Source: an uncultured Eubacteriales bacterium (GTDB taxonomy: Bacteria; Bacillota; Clostridia; Oscillospirales; Acutalibacteraceae). Taken from it: a stretch of DNA of 64,000 nt. The notes beneath the pieces are model-generated. The model did not search any database. It saw only the letters and a list, made by a program, of their open reading frames with translations, and was not told the origin of the DNA. A program made the translations under genes and the position numbers. How positions within the stretch are numbered: the stretch's first letter is position 1; each line of letters opens with the position of its first letter. The stretch lies in contig CAKVEP010000001.1 of assembly GCA_934729465.1 (NCBI GenBank), positions 1-64,000 of the forward strand, given 5' to 3'. This document shows, piece after piece, positions 19,432-26,210 of this stretch.

Positions 19432-20266
19432 AGTCAAAAACAATTTCAAAATAATCTCCTAAGGCATGAATCACTTCAATAGATATAACCGTCTTGCCGT
19501 TTTCGTAATAAGAGTATCCCTGAGATATCGAATTTGGATTATTTACATCTACGTCATAATTATCAAGCATTTTTTTAATTTCATCTTGGGTTTTGCCAAG
19601 GTAGCCTTTGCGATACAATAAATCAAATCCTTCAGGATAATCTACACCGTCATCTTTAAATTCTTGTTTTAAACTGTCTTCCCCTTTAATTTTAAAGCCC
19701 GTACCGTTAGCTATTTTGGCGGCATACTCCGAAGTTTTACCTGTATCTACAAGTCTTTTTAAAGAGCCTTTCGATAAATCTATATTATACGTTTTTACAT
19801 AATTATACGGATGTGCTCCGCCTTCTCTGTAAGAATAGCCTTTCGCAAGTATCGAAACAAAATCTTTGTTCTTACTTTTTATTTCAAATTTTTCATCAAC
19901 ATTTTCGTTTTCAGGGTCAAAGTCTTCATATGACTCTTGATTGTAAATCAAATCTTTAATACTCTTATTTACGTTTTTTTCTTCGTTCGTGTTAAGACCC
20001 TTTATTTGAGGATATTCAATATTTATTTTTCCGTTAGAATACGTTTCAGACACAACTTCATAATTCACTGCTTCACTTTCATTTTCACTGGAAGTTTGCT
20101 CTACATTGCTAACTGAATTTTCATTTCTGTCAGACGGATTTGCTACTTCACTTTGAGGTGTGGTACTGTCTTTATCCGCATTGTCTGCTAGGTTACTTTC
20201 CCCACAACCGCATAAAAACATCATGCCTACTATTCCTACTGCTAAAAATATATTCTGATATTTCAT
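19430..20266 (-). CDS. Putative lipoprotein with DUF4163/DUF3298-like domains
   Basis: A 278-residue secreted protein. The signal peptide ends in a lipobox-like FLCGC, so Cys acylation is likely. A low-complexity Ser/Asn/Glu linker (about residues 25-65) leads to a domain with GGAHPYNYVKTYNID, typical of the DUF4163/DUF3298 pair found in PdaC and RsiV-type extracytoplasmic proteins. No catalytic domain follows, so a binding or sensing role is an inference. It has a strong ribosome site (GGGAGGAG) and is divergent from rlmD. Confidence 0.72.
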   Translation of the reverse strand: MKYQNIFLAVGIVGMMFLCGCGESNLADNADKDSTTPQSEVANPSDRNENSVSNVEQTSSENESEAVNYEVVSETYSNGKINIEYPQIKGLNTNEEKNVNKSIKDLIYNQESYEDFDPENENVDEKFEIKSKNKDFVSILAKGYSYREGGAHPYNYVKTYNIDLSKGSLKRLVDTGKTSEYAAKIANGTGFKIKGEDSLKQEFKDDGVDYPEGFDLLYRKGYLGKTQDEIKKMLDNYDVDVNNPNSISQGYSYYENGKTVISIEVIHALGDYFEIVFD

Positions 20267-20359
20267 GTAATCTCCTCCCTTGTATATATTATACTTATTT
20301 TTTCATTTTACACAACAGTTTTTATTTTTTAATTAATTAATATTATTTTATTTTTCTGA

Positions 20360-20389
20360 TTGTTTATTACTAATAAACTGTGATAAAAT
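20360..20389 (+). promoter_or_regulatory. Probable promoter of rlmD
   Basis: TTGTTT (20360-20365) and TAAAAT (20384-20389) with an 18-bp spacer precede the rlmD start by about 30 bp. The -35 is a weak match. Confidence 0.45.
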
Positions 20390-20420
20390 TACTTATATAC
20401 TGAATTTAAGGAATGAAAAA

Positions 20421-22055
20421 ATGAAAAAAAATGATTTATTAGAACTCGAAATTTTAGACTTTACTTTTGATGGATTTGGAATAGGAAAAATTGACGGTTT
20501 TGTGGTGTTTGTGCCAAATTCCGCCGTTGGGGATAATCTTTTAGTTCGTATTTTAAAGGTTAAGAAAAGCTATGCTTATGGAAAAATCGAAAAAATATTA
20601 ACTCCTTCAAGCCAAAGAATTACACCCGATTGTCCGCATTACAGCAAATGCGGAGGGTGTATGCTAAGACACATATCTTATGATGCTGAACTTCAGCTAA
20701 AGCAAAAAAGAGTAAGCGACTGTATAAAACGTATTGCCGGATTTGATGACTTAGACATTGAACCTATAGTCCCTAGTGAAAACGTTAACTTCTATCGTAA
20801 TAAAGCTCAATTGCCAATAAGACGTGACTCAAACGGTAATTTAATTGCGGGATTTTACAGTCAACACACACACAACACAGTAGACTGCAAAGAATGTCGG
20901 TTACACCCTCAAATTTTTAATGATATAGTCTCTACGGTGCTTGATTGGATTAGTCAAAATAATATATCCGTGTACAATGAGCAAAATAATTCCGGCTTGA
21001 TTAGACATTTATACATAAGACATGCTCAAAAAACAAATCAACTTATGGTGTGTCTGGTTATCAACGGGAACGATATCCCTCACAAAAATAAATTAATTAA
21101 TGTTTTAACAAACAATTTTAAAGATGTGAGAAGTATTGTTTTAAATATTAACACAAAAAAAACTAACGTTATCTTAGGCGAAAAATGTACGACAATTTGG
21201 GGACAAGACCACATAACCGATATATTATGCGATTTAAAATTCAATATATCTCCACTATCTTTTTATCAAGTGAATAGAAACCAGGCTGAAAGATTATATA
21301 CCATCGCAAAAGACTGTGCAGAGCTTAATAAAAGTGACACTTTGCTTGATTTATATTGCGGCACGGGGACAATCGGAATTTATATGTCTAAATTTGTCAA
21401 CAGTGTGGTTGGTATAGAAATTGTTAAACAAGCTATAGACAACGCTATTATAAATGCTCAGGTTAACAATATTAATAACGTGAAATTTATATGTGATGAC
21501 GCTAAAGTCGCAATCAAAACGTTAGACATTAAGCCTAACGTTATCGTGTTGGACCCTCCAAGAAAAGGGTGCTCTTTAGACGTAATTAAAACAATATCTG
21601 ACATCCATCCTCAAAAAATTATATATATTTCTTGCGAACCTTCCACACTTGCTCGTGACTTAAAAATATTAGGTGAATGCGGCTATGTTCCAAAGAAAGT
21701 AACCCCGGTAGACTTGTTTCCAAGAACCGGTCACGTTGAGACGGTTTGCCTTTTGGGTAGGAAAATAGTCAACGATAAGAACGTTGAGTATGCTCATGTT
21801 GATTATGAGCCAAAAGATGCAGAGTATCTGAAAAGTGCTAAGGGTTCAGCGTCATACAGAGAAATCAAAGAGTGGATTAAGGAACAACATGATGTTTCTG
21901 TATCAAATCTATACATTGCTCAAGTAAAAGACAAATTAGGCTTTGAGAAGCGTGAAAATTATAACACAGGTGCCGAAGGTCATAGAGTACCGAACTGTCC
22001 AGCTGAGAAAGAAAAATTGATTCTGGAAGCGTTCAAGCATTTTAGAATGATATAA
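20421..22055 (+). CDS. rlmD: 23S rRNA m5U methyltransferase RlmD with element-encoded C-terminal tail
   Basis: SAM-dependent uracil-C5 methyltransferase of the RumA/TrmA family. A TRAM domain (about residues 3-55) is followed by the Fe-S cysteines (CPHYSKCGGC), SAM motif LLDLYCGTGTIG, DPPRKGC and the catalytic Cys in YISCEPSTLARD. Native homologues end soon after GHVETV. Here the frame runs on to residue 544. The last 105 codons lie inside the integrated element and contain a helix-turn-helix-like stretch (SYREIKEWIKEQ, SNLYIAQVKDKLGF). The host-encoded end can be found at 33764-33793. All catalytic motifs precede the junction, so the fusion is probably active. A terminator at 22070-22105 follows. 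Confidence 0.93.
   Translation: MKKNDLLELEILDFTFDGFGIGKIDGFVVFVPNSAVGDNLLVRILKVKKSYAYGKIEKILTPSSQRITPDCPHYSKCGGCMLRHISYDAELQLKQKRVSDCIKRIAGFDDLDIEPIVPSENVNFYRNKAQLPIRRDSNGNLIAGFYSQHTHNTVDCKECRLHPQIFNDIVSTVLDWISQNNISVYNEQNNSGLIRHLYIRHAQKTNQLMVCLVINGNDIPHKNKLINVLTNNFKDVRSIVLNINTKKTNVILGEKCTTIWGQDHITDILCDLKFNISPLSFYQVNRNQAERLYTIAKDCAELNKSDTLLDLYCGTGTIGIYMSKFVNSVVGIEIVKQAIDNAIINAQVNNINNVKFICDDAKVAIKTLDIKPNVIVLDPPRKGCSLDVIKTISDIHPQKIIYISCEPSTLARDLKILGECGYVPKKVTPVDLFPRTGHVETVCLLGRKIVNDKNVEYAHVDYEPKDAEYLKSAKGSASYREIKEWIKEQHDVSVSNLYIAQVKDKLGFEKRENYNTGAEGHRVPNCPAEKEKLILEAFKHFRMI
21732..21765 (+). other. attL: left junction of the integrated element
   Basis: The rlmD codons CAC GTT GA(G) at 21732-21739 match 33758-33765 at the other end. 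The element-derived arm TTGGGTAGGAAA (21753-21764) is an imperfect inverted copy of TTCCCTATCCAA at 33739-33750. Reconstructing the circle places both arms 13 bp either side of GA (21738-21739), the predicted crossover dinucleotide. Confidence 0.8.
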
Positions 22056-22069
22056 GAAAAAATCAGAAT

Positions 22070-22105
22070 GAGAGAAAGTGGAGAACATCTGCTTTCTCTC
22101 TTTTT
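22070..22105 (+). terminator. Terminator after the rlmD fusion (element-encoded)
   Basis: The stem GAGAGAAAG (22070-22078) / CTTTCTCTC (22092-22100) is followed by TTTTT, 14 bp after the fused rlmD stop. The element supplies both the new tail and the transcript end. In the circular form it would terminate integrase transcription. Confidence 0.85.
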
Positions 22106-22149
22106 GTATGTTCTGAAAAAAATTTTTTTGGCTGGATGCGTTGATAGGC

Positions 22150-22189
22150 AACACGTTTAAGGAAATTTGTGAAATGTTGGGTAGGGAAA
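22150..22189 (+). promoter_or_regulatory. Recurrent bipartite motif, copy 1 (upstream of the Xis-like gene)
   Basis: AACACGTT (22150-22157) is followed by GGGTAGG beginning 29 bp later (22179), then GAAA. The same arrangement occurs at 25103, 29353 and 32021. The function is unknown. Confidence 0.5.
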
Positions 22190-22265
22190 GTATTGAAATG
22201 CGAAAAAGAACCTGCTAAAATAAAAGAAATTGAAGATAAACACAAGGAAAATGGAGGTATATACA

Positions 22266-22475
22266 ATGGCAAATGGAAAGTTTTTACCGCTTGGAGAACG
22301 TAAATATTTATCTATGAAAGATATGGCTGGTCATCTTGGATTAGGCTTTACAAAGGTAAAAGAGATTATCAGGGGTGGGGAATTTACAGAATTCATTACA
22401 ATTGGTAAATCAAATAAAGTGATGATTAACCGTGCAGCTTTTGAAAAGTGGATTGAAGAAAAAGGTCACATTTAA
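22266..22475 (+). CDS. Excisionase-family helix-turn-helix protein
   Basis: A 69-residue MerR/Xis-like DNA-binding protein. The segment YLSMKDMAGHLGLGFTKVKE resembles a helix-turn-helix. IGKSNKVMINRAAFEKWIEE is the beta-wing and helix that close excisionase-type domains. The ATG at 22266 follows GGAGG by eight bases; an upstream in-frame ATG at 22230 lacks a site. It may control excision together with the serine integrase or regulate element genes. Assignment as a recombination directionality factor is inference from family and position. Confidence 0.72.
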   Translation: MANGKFLPLGERKYLSMKDMAGHLGLGFTKVKEIIRGGEFTEFITIGKSNKVMINRAAFEKWIEEKGHI

Positions 22476-22489
22476 AATTACATAAAAAA

Positions 22490-22522
22490 ATAGCAACTGT
22501 GATTGACGGTCACGGTTGCTAT
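22490..22522. repeat. Strong hairpin after the Xis-like gene
   Basis: ATAGCAACTGTGA pairs with TCACGGTTGCTAT. The preceding A-run makes it a terminator for minus-strand transcription; on the plus strand no T-run follows. Two copies of AAGAACTTC occur at about 22529-22557. Confidence 0.55.
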
Positions 22523-22623
22523 CAAGGAAGTTACCAAGAACTTCATTCAAGAACTTCTTTCATTTATTATTTATGCTCATATATTAGCATATTTTCTTGG
22601 TGACTTCAAGAGAAAAACAGAAG

Positions 22624-22647
22624 ATTCATGAAAACATGAAATCATGA
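22624..22647 (+). repeat. ATGAAATCATGA-type repeat upstream of the replication gene
   Basis: Tandem TTCATGAAAACATGAAATC... units end 19 bp before the replication-gene start. Similar clusters lie at 25181-25232, 25784-25813 and 26164-26186. The likely ligand is the ribbon-helix-helix protein encoded at 25910. Confidence 0.6.
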
Positions 22648-22665
22648 GAAAGGACGTGTTAATAT

Positions 22666-24270
22666 ATGGCTAGAACTTACGAAGAAACAATTTATGATGC
22701 AACAGTAGATGCTGTGAACGATGCATTAGCACAGCCAGTGTTGCCAACACCTGATGAAATTAAGGGTAATATTTTAGATAACAGCAGGAACGCAGTTACA
22801 ATGTATAACTCAATTGCTCAGCAAGGAGCGAAGTGGAAGGTTCCTATGGAGTTGGAAACATATCAGATTGCGTATATAATGCTGCGTGTGCATTATATTG
22901 CATTGATTGAGACAACTGAATCTGAAGATGATGCAGATTGTTCTCTTTTGGGCGTATACATGGAAGATGGTGAAGATGAAGGTATTTATACAACAAAGGA
23001 TTCTGAAATCCGTCGTATTGCAAGACTCTATAAGAGAAGAATCACATATAAAGAATTTCAGGAAATGATGTATATCATGAGAGAGGAAGCTCCGAGAGTG
23101 AAACGCTGTAGTGAGCGGAATCTGATTGCTGTCAATAATGGTATTTTTGATTTTGATACAAAGACTTTGATGCCGTTTACACCGGATAAAGTGTTCACTT
23201 CAAAATCAAGAGTAGATTACAATCCAAATGCAAAAAATGTGGTGATTCATAACGACGAAGATGGTACAGACTGGGATGTAGAAAGCTGGATGAACACATT
23301 GTCTGATGACAAAGGGGTGGTTACAATTCTCTGGCAGATTTTAGGTGCTATCATTCGTCCAAATGTATCATGGAATCAGGCTTGTTTCATGTATTCAGAA
23401 TCCGGTAACAATGGTAAGGGTACATTATGTGCATTGATGCGACAGCTTGTCGGAGAAGGAAGATATGCATCTATTCCATTGAAAGATTTCGGTAAAGATT
23501 TTATGCTGGAACCTTTGATTAGAACTACATCTGTTATTGTTGATGAAAACGACGTCGGTACATATATCGACAAGGCTGCGAATTTAAAGGCTGTAATTAC
23601 AGGTGATACAATTCAGGTTAATCGTAAATTTAAAGCACCGATTTCTTTTAAGTTTAAAGGATTTATGGTGCAGTGTCTGAACGAAATGCCAAGAGTGAAA
23701 GATAAGTCGGATTCATTCTACAGAAGACAGCTTTTCATTCCGTTTACAAAATGCTTTACTGGAGCTGAACGCAAATACATCAAGGATGATTATTTGAAAC
23801 GTAAAGAAGTCGTAGAATATGTGATGTATAAGGTTCTGAACATGAACTACTATGAGTTTGATGTACCAGAAGTGTGTAAAACGGCATTGGAAGAATACAA
23901 AGAGTTCAATGACCCTGTAAGACAGTTCATGGCTGAAATTATGCCGGAATTACAGTGGGATTTGGTACCATTCACGTTCCTGTATGATTTATACAAAGAA
24001 TGGTACAAAAAGTACGTTGGAAAACAGGAAGTAAAATCATTACAGGTATTTATCAAAGATGTTCTGAATCTGCTGAAAGATTATCCAGATTGGGATTGTC
24101 CTGACAGTAAAAAAGCTGTCAGACCTAAGAATATGATGGACAAGCCGGAATGGTTGATTGATGAATACAAGCTGGAAGATTGGTATAGCACTACATACAA
24201 AGGAAATGATTTAAAGAAAAAGTGTTGTCCGACGTTGAAATCAAGTTACAGAGGAATTTTAAGAGTGTAA
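22666..24270 (+). CDS. D5/P4-type superfamily 3 replication helicase (primase-helicase family)
   Basis: A 534-residue protein with a D5_N-like middle region (about residues 130-235) and a superfamily 3 helicase core. The core has Walker A SGNNGKGTL (about residue 245), acidic SVIVDENDV, and QCLNEMPRVKDKSDSFYRR, the motif C/arginine region. A C-terminal winged-helix part follows. Such proteins unwind origins of plasmids, phage satellites and integrative elements. No archaeo-eukaryotic primase domain is evident in the first 130 residues, so it may be helicase only. It is followed by a terminator and by a hairpin-rich non-coding region that may be its origin. Confidence 0.82.
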   Translation: MARTYEETIYDATVDAVNDALAQPVLPTPDEIKGNILDNSRNAVTMYNSIAQQGAKWKVPMELETYQIAYIMLRVHYIALIETTESEDDADCSLLGVYMEDGEDEGIYTTKDSEIRRIARLYKRRITYKEFQEMMYIMREEAPRVKRCSERNLIAVNNGIFDFDTKTLMPFTPDKVFTSKSRVDYNPNAKNVVIHNDEDGTDWDVESWMNTLSDDKGVVTILWQILGAIIRPNVSWNQACFMYSESGNNGKGTLCALMRQLVGEGRYASIPLKDFGKDFMLEPLIRTTSVIVDENDVGTYIDKAANLKAVITGDTIQVNRKFKAPISFKFKGFMVQCLNEMPRVKDKSDSFYRRQLFIPFTKCFTGAERKYIKDDYLKRKEVVEYVMYKVLNMNYYEFDVPEVCKTALEEYKEFNDPVRQFMAEIMPELQWDLVPFTFLYDLYKEWYKKYVGKQEVKSLQVFIKDVLNLLKDYPDWDCPDSKKAVRPKNMMDKPEWLIDEYKLEDWYSTTYKGNDLKKKCCPTLKSSYRGILRV

Positions 24271-24275
24271 TACAG

Positions 24276-24308
24276 AGTGATAGTACAGAAAATGTGCTAT
24301 CACTTTTT
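24276..24308 (+). terminator. Terminator after the replication helicase gene
   Basis: The stem AGTGATAG (24276-24283) / CTATCACT (24297-24304) is followed by TTTTT. Confidence 0.8.
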
Positions 24309-24341
24309 GTTTTTCGGGATTTTTTGAGAAATATAGCAGAA

Positions 24342-24843
24342 ATGTAGCACGTTTCGTGCTACATGAAATCCGTTGACTGGTACTGGATTTAGCGAATTTT
24401 ACAAAAAAATGTAGCATGTAGAAAAATGTTGATGCTACATGAAATCCGTTGATACACAACAGATTTATCCATTTGTAGCAGATGTAGCACATTTTTTTAA
24501 GATATATACACGTGAAAAATAAAAAAGCCTAAAAACATTGATTTATGAGGATTTTACTTTGTATCATTGTGATGTTATCTATAAGTGTATTTTACTTTGT
24601 ATCATTATGATATTATGTGTAATTTGGATAAATCCGTTGATACGTAATGGATTTGTATTTAGTGTAGACTAAAATAAAAATGTTATATATATGTTCCAAA
24701 AAAACGTGCTACACGTGCTACAAAACACATGAATCCCTTACCCAGTACTGGATTTATGCGTAGCACGTCGTTTTTTTGTCTGCTACAAAAACGCTGGATG
24801 TGCTGCTGGGCACTGGATTTATGCGTAGCACGAAACGTGCTAC
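24342..24843. repeat. Hairpin-rich non-coding region, possible replication origin
   Basis: About 500 bp without a credible gene. A perfect 10-bp-arm palindrome around TAGCACG-TTT-CGTGCTA spans 24342-24364. A near-mirror GTAGCACG-AAA-CGTGCTAC lies at 24825-24843. AATCCGTTGA-based hairpins closed by GATT or GGATT occur near 24368, 24443 and 24631. An exact 21-bp direct repeat starting ACTGGATTTATG is at 24747 and 24812. The location just downstream of the replication gene suggests an origin. The remainder of the gap to 25148 is AT-rich with one lone GGGTAGGAAA. Confidence 0.5.
24551..24616 (+). repeat. 28-bp imperfect direct repeat
   Basis: ATTTTACTTTGTATCATT plus ten more similar bases occur at 24551-24578 and 24589-24616, 38 bp apart, with three mismatches at most. 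They lie within the possible origin region and could be iterons. Confidence 0.65.
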
Positions 24844-24931
24844 ATTTTTGGGGCTTCTGTATTTTCAAATGCTGATAATATCTATCATCACATTTTCCGT
24901 GTATTACAAAAAATAATCTTTGCCCATTTTC

Positions 24932-24941
24932 GGGTAGGAAA
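24932..24941 (+). promoter_or_regulatory. Lone GGGTAGGAAA box
   Basis: This copy of the recurring box lacks a clear AACACGTT partner at the usual distance. It lies 200 bp before the paired copy upstream of parA. Confidence 0.35.
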
Positions 24942-25102
24942 TTTTTTGTTTTCTGAATTTATTCTTTGTAGTCATGTAAAACATATCGTTTAATGTACCG
25001 TATGACGTCACCACAAGCATAAAATCTCAAACTTGTAAAATTCCCCGATTTTCTAAAAAATCTTCACCACGGGCTTATTTTCAATCAAATACGGAATATT
25101 GA

Positions 25103-25141
25103 AACATGATAGCGATTTTAAATGTGTATTTGGGTAGGAAA
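25103..25141 (+). promoter_or_regulatory. Recurrent bipartite motif, copy 2 (upstream of the parA promoter)
   Basis: AACATGAT (25103-25110), then GGGTAGG at 25132 (29 bp from start to start), followed by AAAA. It ends a few bases before the parA -35 element. Confidence 0.5.
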
Positions 25142-25148
25142 AAACGGC

Positions 25149-25178
25149 TTGAAATCCACTGTATTATCATGATATAAT
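25149..25178 (+). promoter_or_regulatory. Promoter of parA
   Basis: TTGAAA (25149-25154) and TATAAT (25173-25178) with an 18-bp spacer. TCATGA lies just before the -10 and several more copies lie immediately downstream, a layout typical of an autoregulated partition operon. Confidence 0.75.
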
Positions 25179-25180
25179 GT

Positions 25181-25232
25181 TTTCATGAAAACATGAAACA
25201 ATGAAATCATGAAAGGAGCATGAATCATGAAG
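25181..25232 (+). repeat. Cluster of CATGAAA/ATCATGA repeats between the parA promoter and start
   Basis: Successive ATGAAA units (TTTCATGAAAACATGAAAC, AATGAAATCATGAAAGG, GCATGAATCATGAAG) fill the leader up to the parA start codon. They are candidate operator/centromere sites. Confidence 0.68.
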
Positions 25233-25784
25233 AACATATTGATTATCAACCGTAAGGGCGGTGTTGGTAAGACATTGGTTGCAGATGAGCTTGCTTTTGC
25301 TTTGGATGCCAAGAATGTTCCGTATTGCTTTTATGACCTTGACGGTCAGGGCGGTACACTGCATGAACCTGTGGAAATGGATGATGCTGATATATCAATT
25401 ATTGATACACCGGGTTCATTACAAGGTGAAATGGGTGAATGGGTCAAAGATGCGGATGTAGTTATTATTCCTATGCGTCCAAGTGTAACGGATATGCCAG
25501 CTACGGAAACAACGATTGACCTTGTAAAGCGTAATGCACCAGATACGTCTATTGTGTATGTGGTTAATGGTACAAATAGATTTAAGGCTACAAAGGAATT
25601 TATGGAATTTTTCAAAGAAGAACATAAAGACGAGCCAATTTATTGTCTGCCACAAAGTGAAGCGTTTGTACAGTCAAGGCTTGCAAATCAGTCGGTGGTT
25701 GCATATAATCCAAGGCTTCCAGCTGCATTGGCTACAAGCGTGCTGACACATGGCGTATGGAAAATCTTAAAATTGAAATTTTAA
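25227..25784 (+). CDS. ParA-family partition ATPase
   Basis: A 185-residue compact ParA-type ATPase with deviant Walker A NRKGGVGKTLVADELAFAL, a Walker A' Asp in CFYDLDGQGG, and Walker B SIIDTPGS. It has no N-terminal DNA-binding domain, as in type Ib plasmid ParA proteins that pair with a ribbon-helix-helix partner. The site AAGGAG lies eight bases before ATG. The downstream gene at 25910 fits the partner, and ATCATGA repeats lie on both sides. Partition genes on an integrated element suggest it is also maintained as a circle. Confidence 0.85.
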   Translation: MKNILIINRKGGVGKTLVADELAFALDAKNVPYCFYDLDGQGGTLHEPVEMDDADISIIDTPGSLQGEMGEWVKDADVVIIPMRPSVTDMPATETTIDLVKRNAPDTSIVYVVNGTNRFKATKEFMEFFKEEHKDEPIYCLPQSEAFVQSRLANQSVVAYNPRLPAALATSVLTHGVWKILKLKF

Positions 25785-25813
25785 TGAAATCATGATAAAA
25801 TGAAATCATGAAA
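25784..25813 (+). repeat. Two ATGAAATCATGA units between parA and the RHH gene
   Basis: ATGAAATCATGATAAA is followed directly by ATGAAATCATGAAA. The first unit overlaps the parA stop codon. A hairpin with GGGTAACTC / GAGTTATCC arms lies further on at about 25846-25876. Confidence 0.65.
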
Positions 25814-25909
25814 ATTGAATTAGCAGTAGTAGCCGATTTTGTGGGATATGTGGGTAACTCGTAGAGTTATCCATATTTTCCATAAAGTTCAGAAAGGAGA
25901 TTTTAAGAT

Positions 25910-26164
25910 ATGACTGAAAATAGATTCAAAGCTCGTCAGCAAAAGCGAGCTGTTGAGGAAGAATCACGTCTGGAACAGGCAAAGGGTGGAACTACATCTG
26001 TATCTGGAAAAAATCATGGAAATCAGAAAATGGTTCCTGTCCAGTTCTATATGACAAATGATATGAAAAAAAGATTGAAAATGTATTGTCTGTCTAATGA
26101 TACAAAGATGACAGATGTTTTGAATAAAATGACAGATGAATTTTTGAAATCTAATGGTTTTTAA
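25910..26164 (+). CDS. Ribbon-helix-helix DNA-binding protein, probable partition partner of ParA
   Basis: An 84-residue protein with a flexible, basic, Gln-rich N-terminus. From about residue 42 comes a ribbon-helix-helix fold: VPVQFYMTNDMKKRLKMYC, then MTDVLNKMTDEFLKSNGF. This layout (tail plus RHH) matches ParG/omega-type centromere-binding proteins. Its best candidate sites are the ATGAAATCATGA repeats that flank it and parA. The ribosome site AAAGGAG is well placed. The partition role is inferred from gene order; a plain repressor is an alternative. Confidence 0.7.
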   Translation: MTENRFKARQQKRAVEEESRLEQAKGGTTSVSGKNHGNQKMVPVQFYMTNDMKKRLKMYCLSNDTKMTDVLNKMTDEFLKSNGF

Positions 26165-26186
26165 TGAATTCATGAAATCATGATAC
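26164..26186 (+). repeat. ATGAATTCATGAAATCATGA repeat before the R-M genes
   Basis: Two overlapping units of the element's TCATGA repeat lie directly after the RHH stop and 25 bp before the restriction-modification start. The same protein may therefore control the R-M operon. Confidence 0.6.
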
Positions 26187-26210
26187 AGATGAAAAGGAGT
26201 TATAGATGTT

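Noticed and set aside
21751..22055. The long rlmD C-terminus as a frameshift or annotation error.
   Set aside because: The frame is open, uses normal codons, ends at a proper terminator, and the displaced native end is found at the other side of the element.
24342..24843. A CRISPR array.
   Set aside because: The repeats are of several kinds, irregularly spaced, and there are no spacers of uniform size and no cas genes.
24259..24868. Minus-strand reading frames of 60-80 codons in the element's non-coding gap.
   Set aside because: They are low-complexity, lack ribosome sites and overlap the palindromes, so they look like chance frames.
24461..25872. DnaA boxes (TTATCCA-like sequences near 24466 and 25868).
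   Set aside because: They do not match the full TTATNCACA consensus and are not clustered.
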